Under the pieces are notes generated by a model, which was not told the DNA's origin, ran no database searches, and saw only the letters and a program-made list of their open reading frames with translations. Positions 28,433 to 37,625 of a DNA stretch of 64,000 nucleotides are shown here, one piece after another (position 1 is the first letter of the stretch; each line of letters begins with the position of its first letter). The DNA comes from Lutibacter sp. B1. GTDB taxonomy: Bacteria > Bacteroidota > Bacteroidia > Flavobacteriales > Flavobacteriaceae. The DNA lies in assembly GCF_012524075.1 (NCBI RefSeq), contig NZ_JAAZUI010000011.1, positions 1 to 64,000 of the forward strand, given 5' to 3'. The position numbers and the translations under genes are program-made.

Positions 28433-30463
28433 TTAAATCTGTCCGTGATATTTTCTTATAAACCATTCTAAACTAAGTAACAAAACAACAAAGCCTAAAA
28501 GCCATTTCCAATCAATTAATGGTGTTTTTATAATTTTTGATTTTTGAATATTTTTAAATCTGTCATCATTTACTAAGTCTTTGATTAATTGATCTTCTTG
28601 ATTGTTATAATATATTTTACCTTGTGTATTAATTGACAATTGTTTCAAATCGTTATCATTTGCATTTACAAACTGTTGCTCAACTTCAAAAGGTAGTATT
28701 TTAAATTTACCTGAAGTATTTTCTTTTTGATTCTCAACTGACACCGTATATTCATATTCTCCCGGTTCTATATTTGTTAATTCTATTACAAATCTATTTT
28801 GATTAACTGCAAAAGGTATTTTTTTATAAAAATTATTTTCAGTACCGGAAATAGTTAACCATAGCTTTGCCCTATTGTCAAAATTAAAATTTTTATCTAA
28901 ATAACTCGCTGAAAATTGTACAGCCTCATTAGCATAAAAGAAGGAATTAACAGCTACATTTAATTGTTTGCTTTTTTGATTTGACGATAAATATTGAATT
29001 AGATTAGAAAGAAATCCATCAAAATTTTCAAAAGTTTTAGTTTCATTAAAACTATTCATACGCCAGTTCCATATATTTTCACCCAATAAAACAGCTATTT
29101 TTTGATTATTATCTTCAAAGGTTACCAATAATGGTTTTTCTGTTTGAAAAGTACCTATTTTTTGAAATAATAGTGAGTTATACGGAACTGTAAAAGCTAC
29201 ATCTCCAAATTGATCCTGTAATGGTGCAAAGCCGGAAAAACCAATATCATCACTTAAAAAAACTGCATAATTGGGATTGTAAACAGGTTGGTAATTTTCT
29301 AATTCTGTAATACTATTTTTTGAAAAATAATTCTGGTTCTTATTTAAAAAATCCCAATTGGTACTTGAACCAGTTATAATAAAATAATTTAACTGTTTTT
29401 CTTTTATTTCTTTAAAAATATTTTGAAATTTTGTTGTTGGCTGATACAATATAATTAGTTTATAATCTGAATAATTGCCCTTAAAATCACTGATTTTATT
29501 TATTGTTACAGCACGTTGTTTATTACTTTCAATAGATCTTTTTAGCATTCCCAAATCAGGATGTGAAATTGAAGTAAGTATCGCTATTTTTGATTCTTCT
29601 TTAATTACATTTATACCAAAGTTTTTTGTGTTATTTATAACATTTTTTTCATTTGAAAGTTCTTCAATAGTTGTAGTATAATACTGCTTTCCTTCTGTTG
29701 TAGCGTTTAAATAAAATGATGCTGTTTTTACATTATCCGATTTAGAAAATTCAAACTGTTTTGAATAAATTCTAGTTCCTTTTGAATAAACGTTGAATTG
29801 TTTTTTTATCGAATTTTTGCCCAAATAATTTATAAAAACCTCTACAGGAAATTTATTGTTTATATAGGTATCTTTATTAACATTTAATTGGCTGATAAAC
29901 AAATCTTCAAAGGCTGTAGTATCTCCAACTATAATAGGAAAAACCGGGCTTTTATAATTCATAAATTCAACTGTATTCCCTATTGTTTGATTTCCGTCTG
30001 TAACAATAATTGTAGGGTTATTGACTGACTTATAAATATCATTAAATTCATAAAAAGGTTTAGCAATATTGGTTTGAGTTTCATTAAAATTTAATGAATC
30101 TAAAATACTTAAAGTATTTCCGAACTTATATAAGTTAACGTTATATTTTTCATTTAGCTCGGTATCAGATTTAATTTTATTAATGATAGTATTTACATAT
30201 TCATTTTGTGATGAATATTTAATTGAATTTGAATTATCTACAGCAATTAACAAATTAGGTTTAACAACTTCTACCAATTGTTTATTAAATGAAGGATTTA
30301 TAATTAGTAAAAGAATTAAAAAAATGGAAAGAAATCTTAAAAATGAAAGCCAATAATTTAATTGGCTTTTTTCATTTTTATTTTTATAAATATACTGAAA
30401 TACAGCAATTAGCAAAGCTACAGTTGCAGCTAATAGTATCCATAACAATGTTGCTGTTTTCAA
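28433..30463 (-). CDS. Membrane-anchored VWA-domain protein, unknown role
   Basis: A 676-residue protein with two N-terminal membrane spans (about 5-24 and 38-56), a von Willebrand A-like domain starting LLIAVDNSNSI, where D76, S78 and S80 form a MIDAS-type metal site, then a long periplasmic region with beta-rich domains (about 190-640) and a final membrane span (about 650-668, LLGFVVLLLSLEWF). The architecture resembles large VWA membrane proteins of Bacteroidota whose function is not established. It is 10 bases downstream of fabG. It is not one of the Bat aerotolerance proteins, as no batA-E or MoxR genes are adjacent. A role in envelope assembly is only a guess. Confidence 0.7.
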   Translation of the reverse strand: MKTATLLWILLAATVALLIAVFQYIYKNKNEKSQLNYWLSFLRFLSIFLILLLIINPSFNKQLVEVVKPNLLIAVDNSNSIKYSSQNEYVNTIINKIKSDTELNEKYNVNLYKFGNTLSILDSLNFNETQTNIAKPFYEFNDIYKSVNNPTIIVTDGNQTIGNTVEFMNYKSPVFPIIVGDTTAFEDLFISQLNVNKDTYINNKFPVEVFINYLGKNSIKKQFNVYSKGTRIYSKQFEFSKSDNVKTASFYLNATTEGKQYYTTTIEELSNEKNVINNTKNFGINVIKEESKIAILTSISHPDLGMLKRSIESNKQRAVTINKISDFKGNYSDYKLIILYQPTTKFQNIFKEIKEKQLNYFIITGSSTNWDFLNKNQNYFSKNSITELENYQPVYNPNYAVFLSDDIGFSGFAPLQDQFGDVAFTVPYNSLLFQKIGTFQTEKPLLVTFEDNNQKIAVLLGENIWNWRMNSFNETKTFENFDGFLSNLIQYLSSNQKSKQLNVAVNSFFYANEAVQFSASYLDKNFNFDNRAKLWLTISGTENNFYKKIPFAVNQNRFVIELTNIEPGEYEYTVSVENQKENTSGKFKILPFEVEQQFVNANDNDLKQLSINTQGKIYYNNQEDQLIKDLVNDDRFKNIQKSKIIKTPLIDWKWLLGFVVLLLSLEWFIRKYHGQI

Positions 30464-30473
30464 TATTATAATT

Positions 30474-31220
30474 TTATGTTAACATTCCTCCGTCAACACT
30501 TAATGTTTGTCCTGTGATATACGAACTCATGTCTGATGCTAAAAATACGCATGCATTTGCTACATCTTCAGGTGTTCCACCACGTTTTAAAGGTATACCT
30601 GACCTCCACTCTTTTACAGTTTCTTCAGGTAAAGCTGCAGTCATTTCAGTTTCTATAAATCCGGGTGCAATTACATTACTTCTAATATTTCTTGAACCCA
30701 ATTCTAACGCAACAGATTTTGAAAAACCTATAATTCCGGCTTTAGATGCTGCATAATTTGCTTGTCCGGCATTTCCTTTTAATCCAACTACAGAACTCAT
30801 ATTAATAATAGAACCTGCACGCTGTTTCATCATTGGTCTAATTACAGCCTTTGTTAAATTGAAAACCGATTTTAAATTAACTTCGATAACGCTATCAAAA
30901 TCTTCTTCAGAAATACGCATCAACAAATTATCTTTTGTAATTCCGGCATTATTAATTAATACATCAATAGTACCAAATTCCTTTAATACATTAGCTGCAA
31001 GTTCTTGCGCAGCTTCATAATTTGCAGCATTAGATTGATATCCTCTGGCTTTAATTCCATAAGATTCTAATTCTTTTTCCAGTTCTTTTGCTGCTTCAAC
31101 AGACGAACTATATGTAAAAGCTACGTTTGCGCCTTGTTTTGCAAAAGTTAATGCTATTCCTTTTCCTATACCTCTTGTTGCTCCTGTAATTAGTGCTGTT
31201 TTATTTTCTAAAAGTTTCAT
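30474..31220 (-). CDS. fabG: 3-oxoacyl-ACP reductase FabG
   Basis: A 248-residue short-chain dehydrogenase/reductase that reduces 3-oxoacyl-ACP to the 3-hydroxy form with NADPH in fatty-acid elongation. It has the cofactor loop TGATRGIGKG (12-21), NNAG (90-93), the catalytic tetrad N115, S143, Y156 and K160 (ANYAASKAG), and the C-terminal ITGQTLSVDGGM typical of FabG. Length is standard. It is the first gene of a minus-strand group with the VWA and sulfotransferase genes. A TATATTTG -7 box (complement of 31243-31250) lies 23 bases upstream. Confidence 0.93.
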   Translation of the reverse strand: MKLLENKTALITGATRGIGKGIALTFAKQGANVAFTYSSSVEAAKELEKELESYGIKARGYQSNAANYEAAQELAANVLKEFGTIDVLINNAGITKDNLLMRISEEDFDSVIEVNLKSVFNLTKAVIRPMMKQRAGSIINMSSVVGLKGNAGQANYAASKAGIIGFSKSVALELGSRNIRSNVIAPGFIETEMTAALPEETVKEWRSGIPLKRGGTPEDVANACVFLASDMSSYITGQTLSVDGGMLT

Positions 31221-31242
31221 TAATTCGATTATTTATAAGATT

Positions 31243-31250
31243 CAAATATA
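31243..31250 (-). promoter_or_regulatory. Predicted fabG -7 promoter element
   Basis: On the minus strand this reads TATATTTG, a full match to TAnnTTTG, placing the start of transcription close to 31237, about 17 bases before the fabG ATG. No TTG was found at the expected -33 spacing, so support is partial. Confidence 0.4.
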
Positions 31251-31274
31251 CATAGATTTAAGAAAAGTACATAT

Positions 31275-31298
31275 AAAAAAAACACCCTAAAAAGGGTG
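31275..31298 (-). terminator. Terminator of the M16 peptidase gene
   Basis: On the minus strand CACCCT (complement of 31293-31298) pairs with AGGGTG (complement of 31283-31288) around a 4-base loop and is followed by a T-run (complement of 31275-31282). It starts 11 bases past the peptidase stop codon. Confidence 0.8.
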
Positions 31299-31308
31299 CT
31301 TTATACAT

Positions 31309-34266
31309 TTAAAGTTTTATTTTATCTGGTTTTTCGTAGTTAAAGAGATAATCAACATCTAATTCCTTAACATCACCCAATTTACTTAATGCATTTAAAT
31401 CAACATCCTTTTTATTACCTATAACAAGAATATCATACGTATTTCCTTTAATATTATTATCAAAGAAAACTTTTAAGTCATCTATAGTCATATCTTTGAT
31501 TGCATTATAAATTTCTTCGTTATTATTTTTTGTTAAGCCTCTTTTTAATAATCTTTCATACGACCAAAAAATATTTGTTTTAGTTACTCTTTCTGCTGCT
31601 AACTTTTTAAGTGTTGCTGCCTTTGCGGCATTAAATTGTTCTTCAGCTTCAGGCATATTGGTCATTAATTCCATCATTGCATCTATAGCTTCAGGAATTT
31701 TATTTGCTTGTGTTCCTATATATGCATATACATAATTTGGTTTCTCTTTTTCAGAAGCATTTGAATATGCAGAAAATGCAGAGTAGGCCAATGATTTTGA
31801 TTCTCTTATCTCTTGAAATACTATTGACGATAAACCACTGCCAAAATAAGTATTGAACAATGTTGATGCTGCTATTTTCTCAGGATCAAAAGTATCTCCT
31901 TTAGCTAAAAACATCATTTGAGCTTGTACCATATCATAATCTACAAAAAACACATTATCGCCTGTTTCTTTATTTGCATATACAGTTTTTTCAGGATAGT
32001 ATAGTAAATCTTCAGGAATAGCATGTTTAGTATCTAATGCGGTAATAGCTTGATTTAAATCTTTACCATAATAAAAAATACGGTGTTTGTAATTTTTAAG
32101 ACTTTTAATCAAATTGGTTAATTCTTCGGGCTGAATTTCATTTAATTCTTCAATCGAATATATATTTCTCAATCCTGAATTCTCTCCATACATACCATAG
32201 TTCATTAAACCATTCCACATAATTTCACTTTTATTCGCTTTGGTATCTTCTCTGGTTTTTGAAATTTTTTGCACATATTTATCGTATGTTTCTTGATCCG
32301 GTTTTGCATTTTCCCATAAATGCTCCAGTAATTCTAATCCTTTATCTAAGTTTTCTCTTAATCCTGAAAGGTATAAGTACGACTTATCATCACCAGAACT
32401 AACTCCATAATCAATTCCTAATTTATAAAACTCTTTTTTTAGTTCATCAGGTGAATAGGTATCGGTTCCTAAATACTCCAAATATCCAACAGCTGTACTT
32501 AATTTTTTATTATGATCTTTTCCCATATCAAAAATAATATACAACTGCGCTAAATCATTTAGTTTATTTTCAATAAAAGAAACTTCAATTCCGTTAGCTG
32601 TTTTGGTTTTTTGTATTTCTTTTTCATAATCTACAAATTTTGGTTTTAATTCCGGAGATTCAATTTTATTGAAAGCAGTTAAAAAATTGGAAGATATATC
32701 TCTATTTAACTCATTAGGCGTAATTTTAGGGTTTTCAACTTTCACAAAATCATCAGCTTTTCCTTGTGTTTTATTTACAACCACATAATTATCTTTATAA
32801 AATTCATTTGCAAATTTTACCAAATCATCTTTCGTTATCTTTTTTAAATCATCTAAAAAAGTTACTCTACTCTTCCAATCTTGAAAATGAACAAAAGCAT
32901 CTACATATTCATAAGCTACAGCCGAAGCATACTCATAACGTCGTATTTTATTTAATTTTAAATCGTTAATAACTGCTTCAATCAACCAATCTTCAAACTC
33001 GCCTTTTTTTACTTTTTCAATTTCTCCTAAAATAAGATCCTTTACTTCATCTAAAGATTGATCATTTTTAGGTATTCCATAAAATGTATGCATTCCGTAA
33101 TCATTTAAAAAAGTAGTAGAACAACCGGCTCTTTGCACTTTTTGTTGTTGATTTAAATCTAAATCTATTAATCCGGCTGTGCTGTTATTCAATATCATAT
33201 CTATTAAAGTAACATACTTTTCATGTTCAGAGCCTATTCCTTCAGAACGAAATGCTATATTAACTCTTGCTGCTTCAGGTCCTTTAACTTCTTTAGTAAT
33301 TACATTTGTAAGTGGTACTTCGCTTGGTCTTTCAGGATGAATTACTTCTTTATATTTAAACGATCCAAATGCATTATCTACCTTTTGGATAGTTTCATCA
33401 AAATCCAAGTCTCCAACTAAAATAACTGCCATGTTATTTGGCACATAATAGGTGTTAAAATAATTATGGATAGCTTCCATTGAAGGATTTTTTAAATGCT
33501 CTGAAACTCCTATAGTTGTTTGCTGACCATATGGATGTTTAGGAAACAAACCATCCATTAAAGCAAAATTAGCTCTTCTAAAATCGCTATCCTGACTACG
33601 ATTAAATTCTTCGTAAACAGCTTCCAATTCGGTATGAAATAACCGTAAAACTAATTGACTGAAACGTTCTTTTTCTAAAGTAAGCCATTTGTCCAACTCG
33701 TTAGAAGGAATTTTATTTACATATACTGTTTCTTCATGCCAAGTCCAAGCATTTGTACCTTCTGCTCCTAAAGAGCTAACCATTTTGTCATATTCATTAG
33801 CAATTGCTATTGTTGAAGCTTCATGAGAAACACTATCAATTTTTCTATATATTTCTTTCTTTTTTTCAGTATCCTTTTCAGCTTTATGCTTCTCGTACAA
33901 ATCTGAAATTTCTTTTAAATATGTTTGCTCTTTTTCAAAATCGGATGTTCCTATTTCATCGGTACCTTTAAATACCATATGCTCTAAATAATGAGCTAAA
34001 CCTGTATTATCGGAAGGATCGTAAACGGAACCAGCTCTTACCGGAATAAATGTTTGTATTTTAGGTTCTTCCGAGTTTTGGCTTAAATACACTTTCATTC
34101 CGTTTTTTAAAGTATATAAACGTAAACCTGTAGGATCGTTCTCTACTGTTTCATAAGTATATCCATTTGCATCAGTATGCGTTTTTGTAGCATATTGTGA
34201 AGTTTTTTTACATCCTGCAACTACAAGAGCAAATGCAATTAAAAATAAAAAACCGCTTTTTTTCAT
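31309..34266 (-). CDS. M16-family zinc metallopeptidase lipoprotein
   Basis: A 985-residue peptidase of the insulinase/pitrilysin family with four homologous M16 domains. The start at 34266 gives a lipoprotein signal (LVVAGC, lipidated C19); the upstream extension in the same frame lacks a signal and is unlikely. The active site is the inverted zinc motif H92-x-x-E95-H96 (AHYLEHMVFKG), with a further glutamate in the ELEAVYEEFNR region. The third and fourth domains lack it, as usual. It is expected in the periplasm or at the inner face of the outer membrane, degrading peptides. It is a single-gene unit with its own promoter and terminator. Confidence 0.92.
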   Translation of the reverse strand: MKKSGFLFLIAFALVVAGCKKTSQYATKTHTDANGYTYETVENDPTGLRLYTLKNGMKVYLSQNSEEPKIQTFIPVRAGSVYDPSDNTGLAHYLEHMVFKGTDEIGTSDFEKEQTYLKEISDLYEKHKAEKDTEKKKEIYRKIDSVSHEASTIAIANEYDKMVSSLGAEGTNAWTWHEETVYVNKIPSNELDKWLTLEKERFSQLVLRLFHTELEAVYEEFNRSQDSDFRRANFALMDGLFPKHPYGQQTTIGVSEHLKNPSMEAIHNYFNTYYVPNNMAVILVGDLDFDETIQKVDNAFGSFKYKEVIHPERPSEVPLTNVITKEVKGPEAARVNIAFRSEGIGSEHEKYVTLIDMILNNSTAGLIDLDLNQQQKVQRAGCSTTFLNDYGMHTFYGIPKNDQSLDEVKDLILGEIEKVKKGEFEDWLIEAVINDLKLNKIRRYEYASAVAYEYVDAFVHFQDWKSRVTFLDDLKKITKDDLVKFANEFYKDNYVVVNKTQGKADDFVKVENPKITPNELNRDISSNFLTAFNKIESPELKPKFVDYEKEIQKTKTANGIEVSFIENKLNDLAQLYIIFDMGKDHNKKLSTAVGYLEYLGTDTYSPDELKKEFYKLGIDYGVSSGDDKSYLYLSGLRENLDKGLELLEHLWENAKPDQETYDKYVQKISKTREDTKANKSEIMWNGLMNYGMYGENSGLRNIYSIEELNEIQPEELTNLIKSLKNYKHRIFYYGKDLNQAITALDTKHAIPEDLLYYPEKTVYANKETGDNVFFVDYDMVQAQMMFLAKGDTFDPEKIAASTLFNTYFGSGLSSIVFQEIRESKSLAYSAFSAYSNASEKEKPNYVYAYIGTQANKIPEAIDAMMELMTNMPEAEEQFNAAKAATLKKLAAERVTKTNIFWSYERLLKRGLTKNNNEEIYNAIKDMTIDDLKVFFDNNIKGNTYDILVIGNKKDVDLNALSKLGDVKELDVDYLFNYEKPDKIKL

Positions 34267-34302
34267 AGTAAAATAAATTTTGAGTTGGTAAAATAGGCGC
34301 AT

Positions 34303-34342
34303 AAAAAAAGCCTGTTCTTCAAATATAACCAAGAGCAGGCTT
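34303..34342 (-). terminator. Terminator of sucD
   Basis: AAGCCTGTTCTT (34308-34319) and AAGAGCAGGCTT (34331-34342) form a near-perfect 12-base-pair stem with an 11-base loop. On the minus strand it is followed by a T-run (complement of 34303-34309). It lies 40 bases after the sucD stop codon. Confidence 0.75.
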
Positions 34343-34351
34343 TAAGTACAA
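34320..34351 (-). promoter_or_regulatory. Predicted M16 peptidase promoter overlapping sucD terminator
   Basis: On the minus strand TTG (complement of 34349-34351), 21 bases, then TATATTTG (complement of 34320-34327) matches the Bacteroidota promoter. The -7 element lies in the loop of the sucD terminator hairpin. The start would be near 34314, giving a leader of about 48 bases. Confidence 0.5.
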
Positions 34352-34382
34352 TAAATTTTATTATTTTATGTTAAAATTGTGT

Positions 34383-35255
34383 TTATTTTAACACTTCAGC
34401 AACCATATCACCTATTTTAGCCGGAGATTCAACAACATGAATTCCATTTTCTTTTAAAATAGCCATTTTTGCCTGAGCAGTATCATCTTTACCACCTACA
34501 ATAGCACCTGCATGTCCCATAGTTCTTCCTTTTGGTGCAGTTTGCCCTGCTATAAATCCGATAACAGGTTTTTTGTTTCCTGTTTCTTTTACCCAACGAG
34601 CAGCTTCAGCTTCTAATTGACCTCCAATTTCACCAATCATAACAATACAATCAGTTTCAGGATCATTCATTAATAATTCTACAGCATCTTTAGTTGTTGT
34701 ACCAATAATTGGATCTCCTCCAATACCAATAGCAGTTGTTATTCCATACCCTTTTTTCACTACCTGATCAGCAGCTTCATAAGTTAAAGTTCCTGACTTT
34801 GATACAATACCTACTCTACCTTTTTTAAATATAAAACCTGGCATTATACCTACTTTTGCTTCTTCAGGAGTAATAACTCCCGGACAGTTTGGCCCTACCA
34901 ATCTACACTCTTTATCCTTAATATAAGCCTTTACTTTAACCATATCAGCAACAGGAATTCCTTCAGTAATACAAATAATTACTTTGATTCCTGCAGCAGC
35001 AGATTCCATAATTGCATCAGCAGCAAATGCAGGAGGAACAAAAATAATAGATGTATCTGCAGCAACTTTATCAACAGCTTCTTGTACTGTATTAAATACC
35101 GGTTTATCTAAATGTGTTTGTCCACCTTTACCAGGTGTAACTCCACCAACTACATTTGTTCCGTATTCAATCATTTGAGATGCATGAAAAGTACCTTCGC
35201 TACCTGTAAATCCTTGGACAATTATATTTGAATCTTTATTAACTAAAACGCTCAT
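34383..35255 (-). CDS. sucD: Succinate-CoA ligase, alpha subunit
   Basis: A 290-residue subunit of the TCA-cycle enzyme that converts succinyl-CoA to succinate with ATP or GTP formation. The N-terminal CoA-binding Rossmann domain ([28 protein letters not shown]) and the ligase domain with GPNCPGVI and the phosphorylated His (about H248, in [11 protein letters not shown]) are complete. Length is standard. The beta-subunit gene sucC is not adjacent, which is usual in Flavobacteriia. It follows the lipid A gene block by 76 bases but has its own well-matched promoter. Confidence 0.96.
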   Translation of the reverse strand: MSVLVNKDSNIIVQGFTGSEGTFHASQMIEYGTNVVGGVTPGKGGQTHLDKPVFNTVQEAVDKVAADTSIIFVPPAFAADAIMESAAAGIKVIICITEGIPVADMVKVKAYIKDKECRLVGPNCPGVITPEEAKVGIMPGFIFKKGRVGIVSKSGTLTYEAADQVVKKGYGITTAIGIGGDPIIGTTTKDAVELLMNDPETDCIVMIGEIGGQLEAEAARWVKETGNKKPVIGFIAGQTAPKGRTMGHAGAIVGGKDDTAQAKMAILKENGIHVVESPAKIGDMVAEVLK

Positions 35256-35292
35256 TTAAGTGTATTTTTTATTTATAAAATGTATAGTATTA

Positions 35293-35324
35293 CAAATGTA
35301 ATTTTTTATATGCTTAAGGTGCAA
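35293..35324 (-). promoter_or_regulatory. Predicted sucD promoter
   Basis: On the minus strand TTG (complement of 35322-35324), 21 bases, then TACATTTG (complement of 35293-35300). This fits TTG-N17-23-TAnnTTTG. Transcription would begin near 35287, about 31 bases before the sucD ATG. Confidence 0.6.
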
Positions 35325-35331
35325 TAAAAAA

Positions 35332-36255
35332 TTATTTTTTTTGATTTTTAATTAGTTGTTTAATTTCCGCTATTTCTTTTAATTTTTTTCTGGATTCTTC
35401 TATTGGAGTACCAAAATAAGTTTTATTTCCTTGAATGGATTTTGTTACTCCTGTTTGTCCTAAAATTACAGCTCCTTTTCCAATTGTAATACCACTATTT
35501 GTTCCTACTTGTCCCCATAGCGTAACCTCATCTTCAATAACCACACATCCGGCAATGCCTGTTTGTGATGCAATTAAACAATTTTCACCAACTATGGTAT
35601 CATGTCCAACTTGTACCTGATTATCTATTTTGGTTCCTTTTTTAATGGTTGTATTTGCGGTAACTCCTCTATCAATAGTACAAAGTGCTCCTATATCAAC
35701 ATTATCTTCAATTAATACACTTCCGCCTGATAAAAGTTTATCGTACCCTTCTTTTCTTTTTTTATAGTAAAAAGCATCAGCTCCCAAAATAGTTCCTGAA
35801 TGTATGGTTACATTATTCCCTATTACACAATTATCATAGATAACCACATTGGAATGAATCAAACAATCATTTCCAATAATTACATTATTTCCTATAAATG
35901 CATTTGGTTGTATAATTGTACCTTCACCTATTTTAGCTGAGGGTGATACAACTGAACTCGATGCTTTAAACGGATTAAAGTATTTGGTTAATTTATTAAA
36001 ATCGGTAAATGGATCTTTTGAAATTAATAAAGCTTTATCCTTTGGGCATTTAACTTCTTTATTAATCAGTACAACTGTTGCTTTTGAATTTAAAGCCTTA
36101 TCGTAATATTTAGGATGATCAACAAAAACTATATCTCCATTTTCAACAACATGAATTTCATTAAAACCTAATACTGGAAATTCGGAAGGTCCTACAAAAG
36201 GTACTCCAATTAACTCTGCAATTTCTTGTAAAGTATATTTACGTGGAAATTTCAT
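35332..36255 (-). CDS. Second LpxD-like acyltransferase
   Basis: A 307-residue left-handed beta-helix acyltransferase related to LpxD (UDP-3-O-acylglucosamine N-acyltransferase). It has an N-terminal uridine-binding-like domain (about 1-95), hexapeptide repeats (about 100-270: IIGNDCLIHSNVVIYDNCVIGNN) and a helical C-terminus. The putative catalytic His is kept in QVQVGHDTIVGEN, like the QIQIAHN motif of the first LpxD. It is a diverged paralogue of the lpxD gene at 39015-40055, about 40 residues shorter. It follows efp by 7 bases in the same transcript. It may acylate lipid A precursors with a different chain or act on another nucleotide sugar. Confidence 0.85.
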   Translation of the reverse strand: MKFPRKYTLQEIAELIGVPFVGPSEFPVLGFNEIHVVENGDIVFVDHPKYYDKALNSKATVVLINKEVKCPKDKALLISKDPFTDFNKLTKYFNPFKASSSVVSPSAKIGEGTIIQPNAFIGNNVIIGNDCLIHSNVVIYDNCVIGNNVTIHSGTILGADAFYYKKRKEGYDKLLSGGSVLIEDNVDIGALCTIDRGVTANTTIKKGTKIDNQVQVGHDTIVGENCLIASQTGIAGCVVIEDEVTLWGQVGTNSGITIGKGAVILGQTGVTKSIQGNKTYFGTPIEESRKKLKEIAEIKQLIKNQKK

Positions 36256-36262
36256 ATACAGT

Positions 36263-36829
36263 TTATTCTTTAACTCTCTCTAAATAAGCTCCTTTTGCAG
36301 TATCAATTTTAATTTTATCTCCTTCATTAATAAATAAAGGTACATTGATACTTGCTCCTGTTTCAACTGTTGCAGGTTTAGTTGCATTAGTTGCTGTATT
36401 GCCTTTTACCCCAGGCTCAGTATGTGTAATTTCTAAAACTACACTTGCCGGCATGTCTACCGATAAAGGCATATTGTCTTCAGTATTAATAATTATAGTT
36501 ACAATTTCTCCTTCTTTTAAAAGGTCAGGAGCATCTAATACCGTTTTTTGTAAAGTTATTTGATTGTAATCTTGAGTATTCATAAAATGAAATGACTCTC
36601 CTTCTGCATATAAGTATTGAAACTTTTGTGTTTCAACTCTAATATCATCTATTTTTCTACCTGCAGGAAATGTATTATCCAACACTTTTCCTGATGATAA
36701 ACTTTTTAATTTAGTTCTAACAAAAGCAGGACCTTTACCCGGCTTAACATGTAAAAATTCTACTACTTTAAAAATATCATTATTATGCTTTATACATAAT
36801 CCATTTCTTATATCTGATGTTGTTGCCAT
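36263..36829 (-). CDS. efp: Translation elongation factor P
   Basis: A 188-residue EF-P that rescues ribosomes stalled at polyproline stretches. It has the KOW-like N-terminal domain with a lysine at the loop tip (K32 in HVKPGKGPAFV), then two OB-fold domains (ending GDKIKIDTAKGAYLERV). The ATG at 36829 gives the usual length and N-terminus (ATTSDIRNG); the frame extends eight codons upstream, overlapping lpxA. It lies between lpxA (13 bases upstream) and the second lpxD-like gene, so it is embedded in the lipid A operon, an arrangement common in Bacteroidota. Confidence 0.96.
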   Translation of the reverse strand: MATTSDIRNGLCIKHNNDIFKVVEFLHVKPGKGPAFVRTKLKSLSSGKVLDNTFPAGRKIDDIRVETQKFQYLYAEGESFHFMNTQDYNQITLQKTVLDAPDLLKEGEIVTIIINTEDNMPLSVDMPASVVLEITHTEPGVKGNTATNATKPATVETGASINVPLFINEGDKIKIDTAKGAYLERVKE

Positions 36830-36842
36830 ATTAAATTTAATT

Positions 36843-37625
36843 TTAACTTCCATTATAACCTTTCATTATTCCTCGTTGTGAATTTTTAATGAAAAGTATT
36901 ATTTGATCTCTTTCTTTAGTTGCTTCCATTTCGGCTTCAATTTTTTCTAAAGCCTGAGTTGTATTATAATTTTTCTGATATAAAATTCTGAAAATATCTT
37001 GAATTTCTCTAATCTTCTCAGTTTCAAACCCTCTCCTTCTTAATCCTATTGAATTTATTCCAATGTATGATAAAGGTTCTTTTCCGGCTTTTGTATAAGG
37101 AGGTACATCTTTTCTAACTAAAGATCCTCCTGAAACCATTGCATGCTCACCTATATGTATAAATTGATGCACAGCAACCAATCCACTCAAAATGGCATAA
37201 TCACCAATAGTTACATGGCCAGCGATTACAGAACCATTAGCTAAAATACAATTATTACCTATAATACAATCATGTGCAATATGTGTTGTTGCCATAATTA
37301 AGCAATTTTCACCTATTTCAGTTCTGCCTAAAGCTTTGGTTCCTCTATTTATTGTTACACATTCTCTAATAGTTGTATTATCACCAATAACAGCTAAAGA
37401 ATCTTCACCATCAAATTTTAAATCTTGTGGAATTGCTGAAATTACTGCTCCGGGAAAAATTCTACAATTTTTTCCAATTCTTGCTCCTTCCATAATAGTT
37501 ACATTAGAACCTATCCAGGTTCCTGAGCCTATTATTACATTATTATGAATAGTGGTAAATGGTTCTACAACTACATTGGTTGCAATTTTTGATCCCGGAT
37601 GTATATATGCTAAAGGTTGATTCAT
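36843..37625 (-). CDS. lpxA: UDP-N-acetylglucosamine O-acyltransferase LpxA
   Basis: A 260-residue enzyme for the first step of lipid A synthesis, moving a 3-hydroxyacyl chain from ACP to UDP-GlcNAc. It has hexapeptide repeats from residue 6 (YIHPGSKIATNVVVEPF) to about 185, the catalytic-His region ATTHIAHDCIIGNN (about 119-132), the HQFIHIGEHAMVSGGS segment and a helical C-terminal domain with GLRRRGF. Length and motifs are standard. Its ATG overlaps the stop codon of lpxC/fabZ by one base, indicating translational coupling. Confidence 0.96.
   Translation of the reverse strand: MNQPLAYIHPGSKIATNVVVEPFTTIHNNVIIGSGTWIGSNVTIMEGARIGKNCRIFPGAVISAIPQDLKFDGEDSLAVIGDNTTIRECVTINRGTKALGRTEIGENCLIMATTHIAHDCIIGNNCILANGSVIAGHVTIGDYAILSGLVAVHQFIHIGEHAMVSGGSLVRKDVPPYTKAGKEPLSYIGINSIGLRRRGFETEKIREIQDIFRILYQKNYNTTQALEKIEAEMEATKERDQIILFIKNSQRGIMKGYNGS

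Noticed and set aside
28433-30463. Bat (aerotolerance) operon VWA protein
   Set aside because: Two N-terminal spans followed by a large periplasmic region and no MoxR or other bat genes nearby do not fit.
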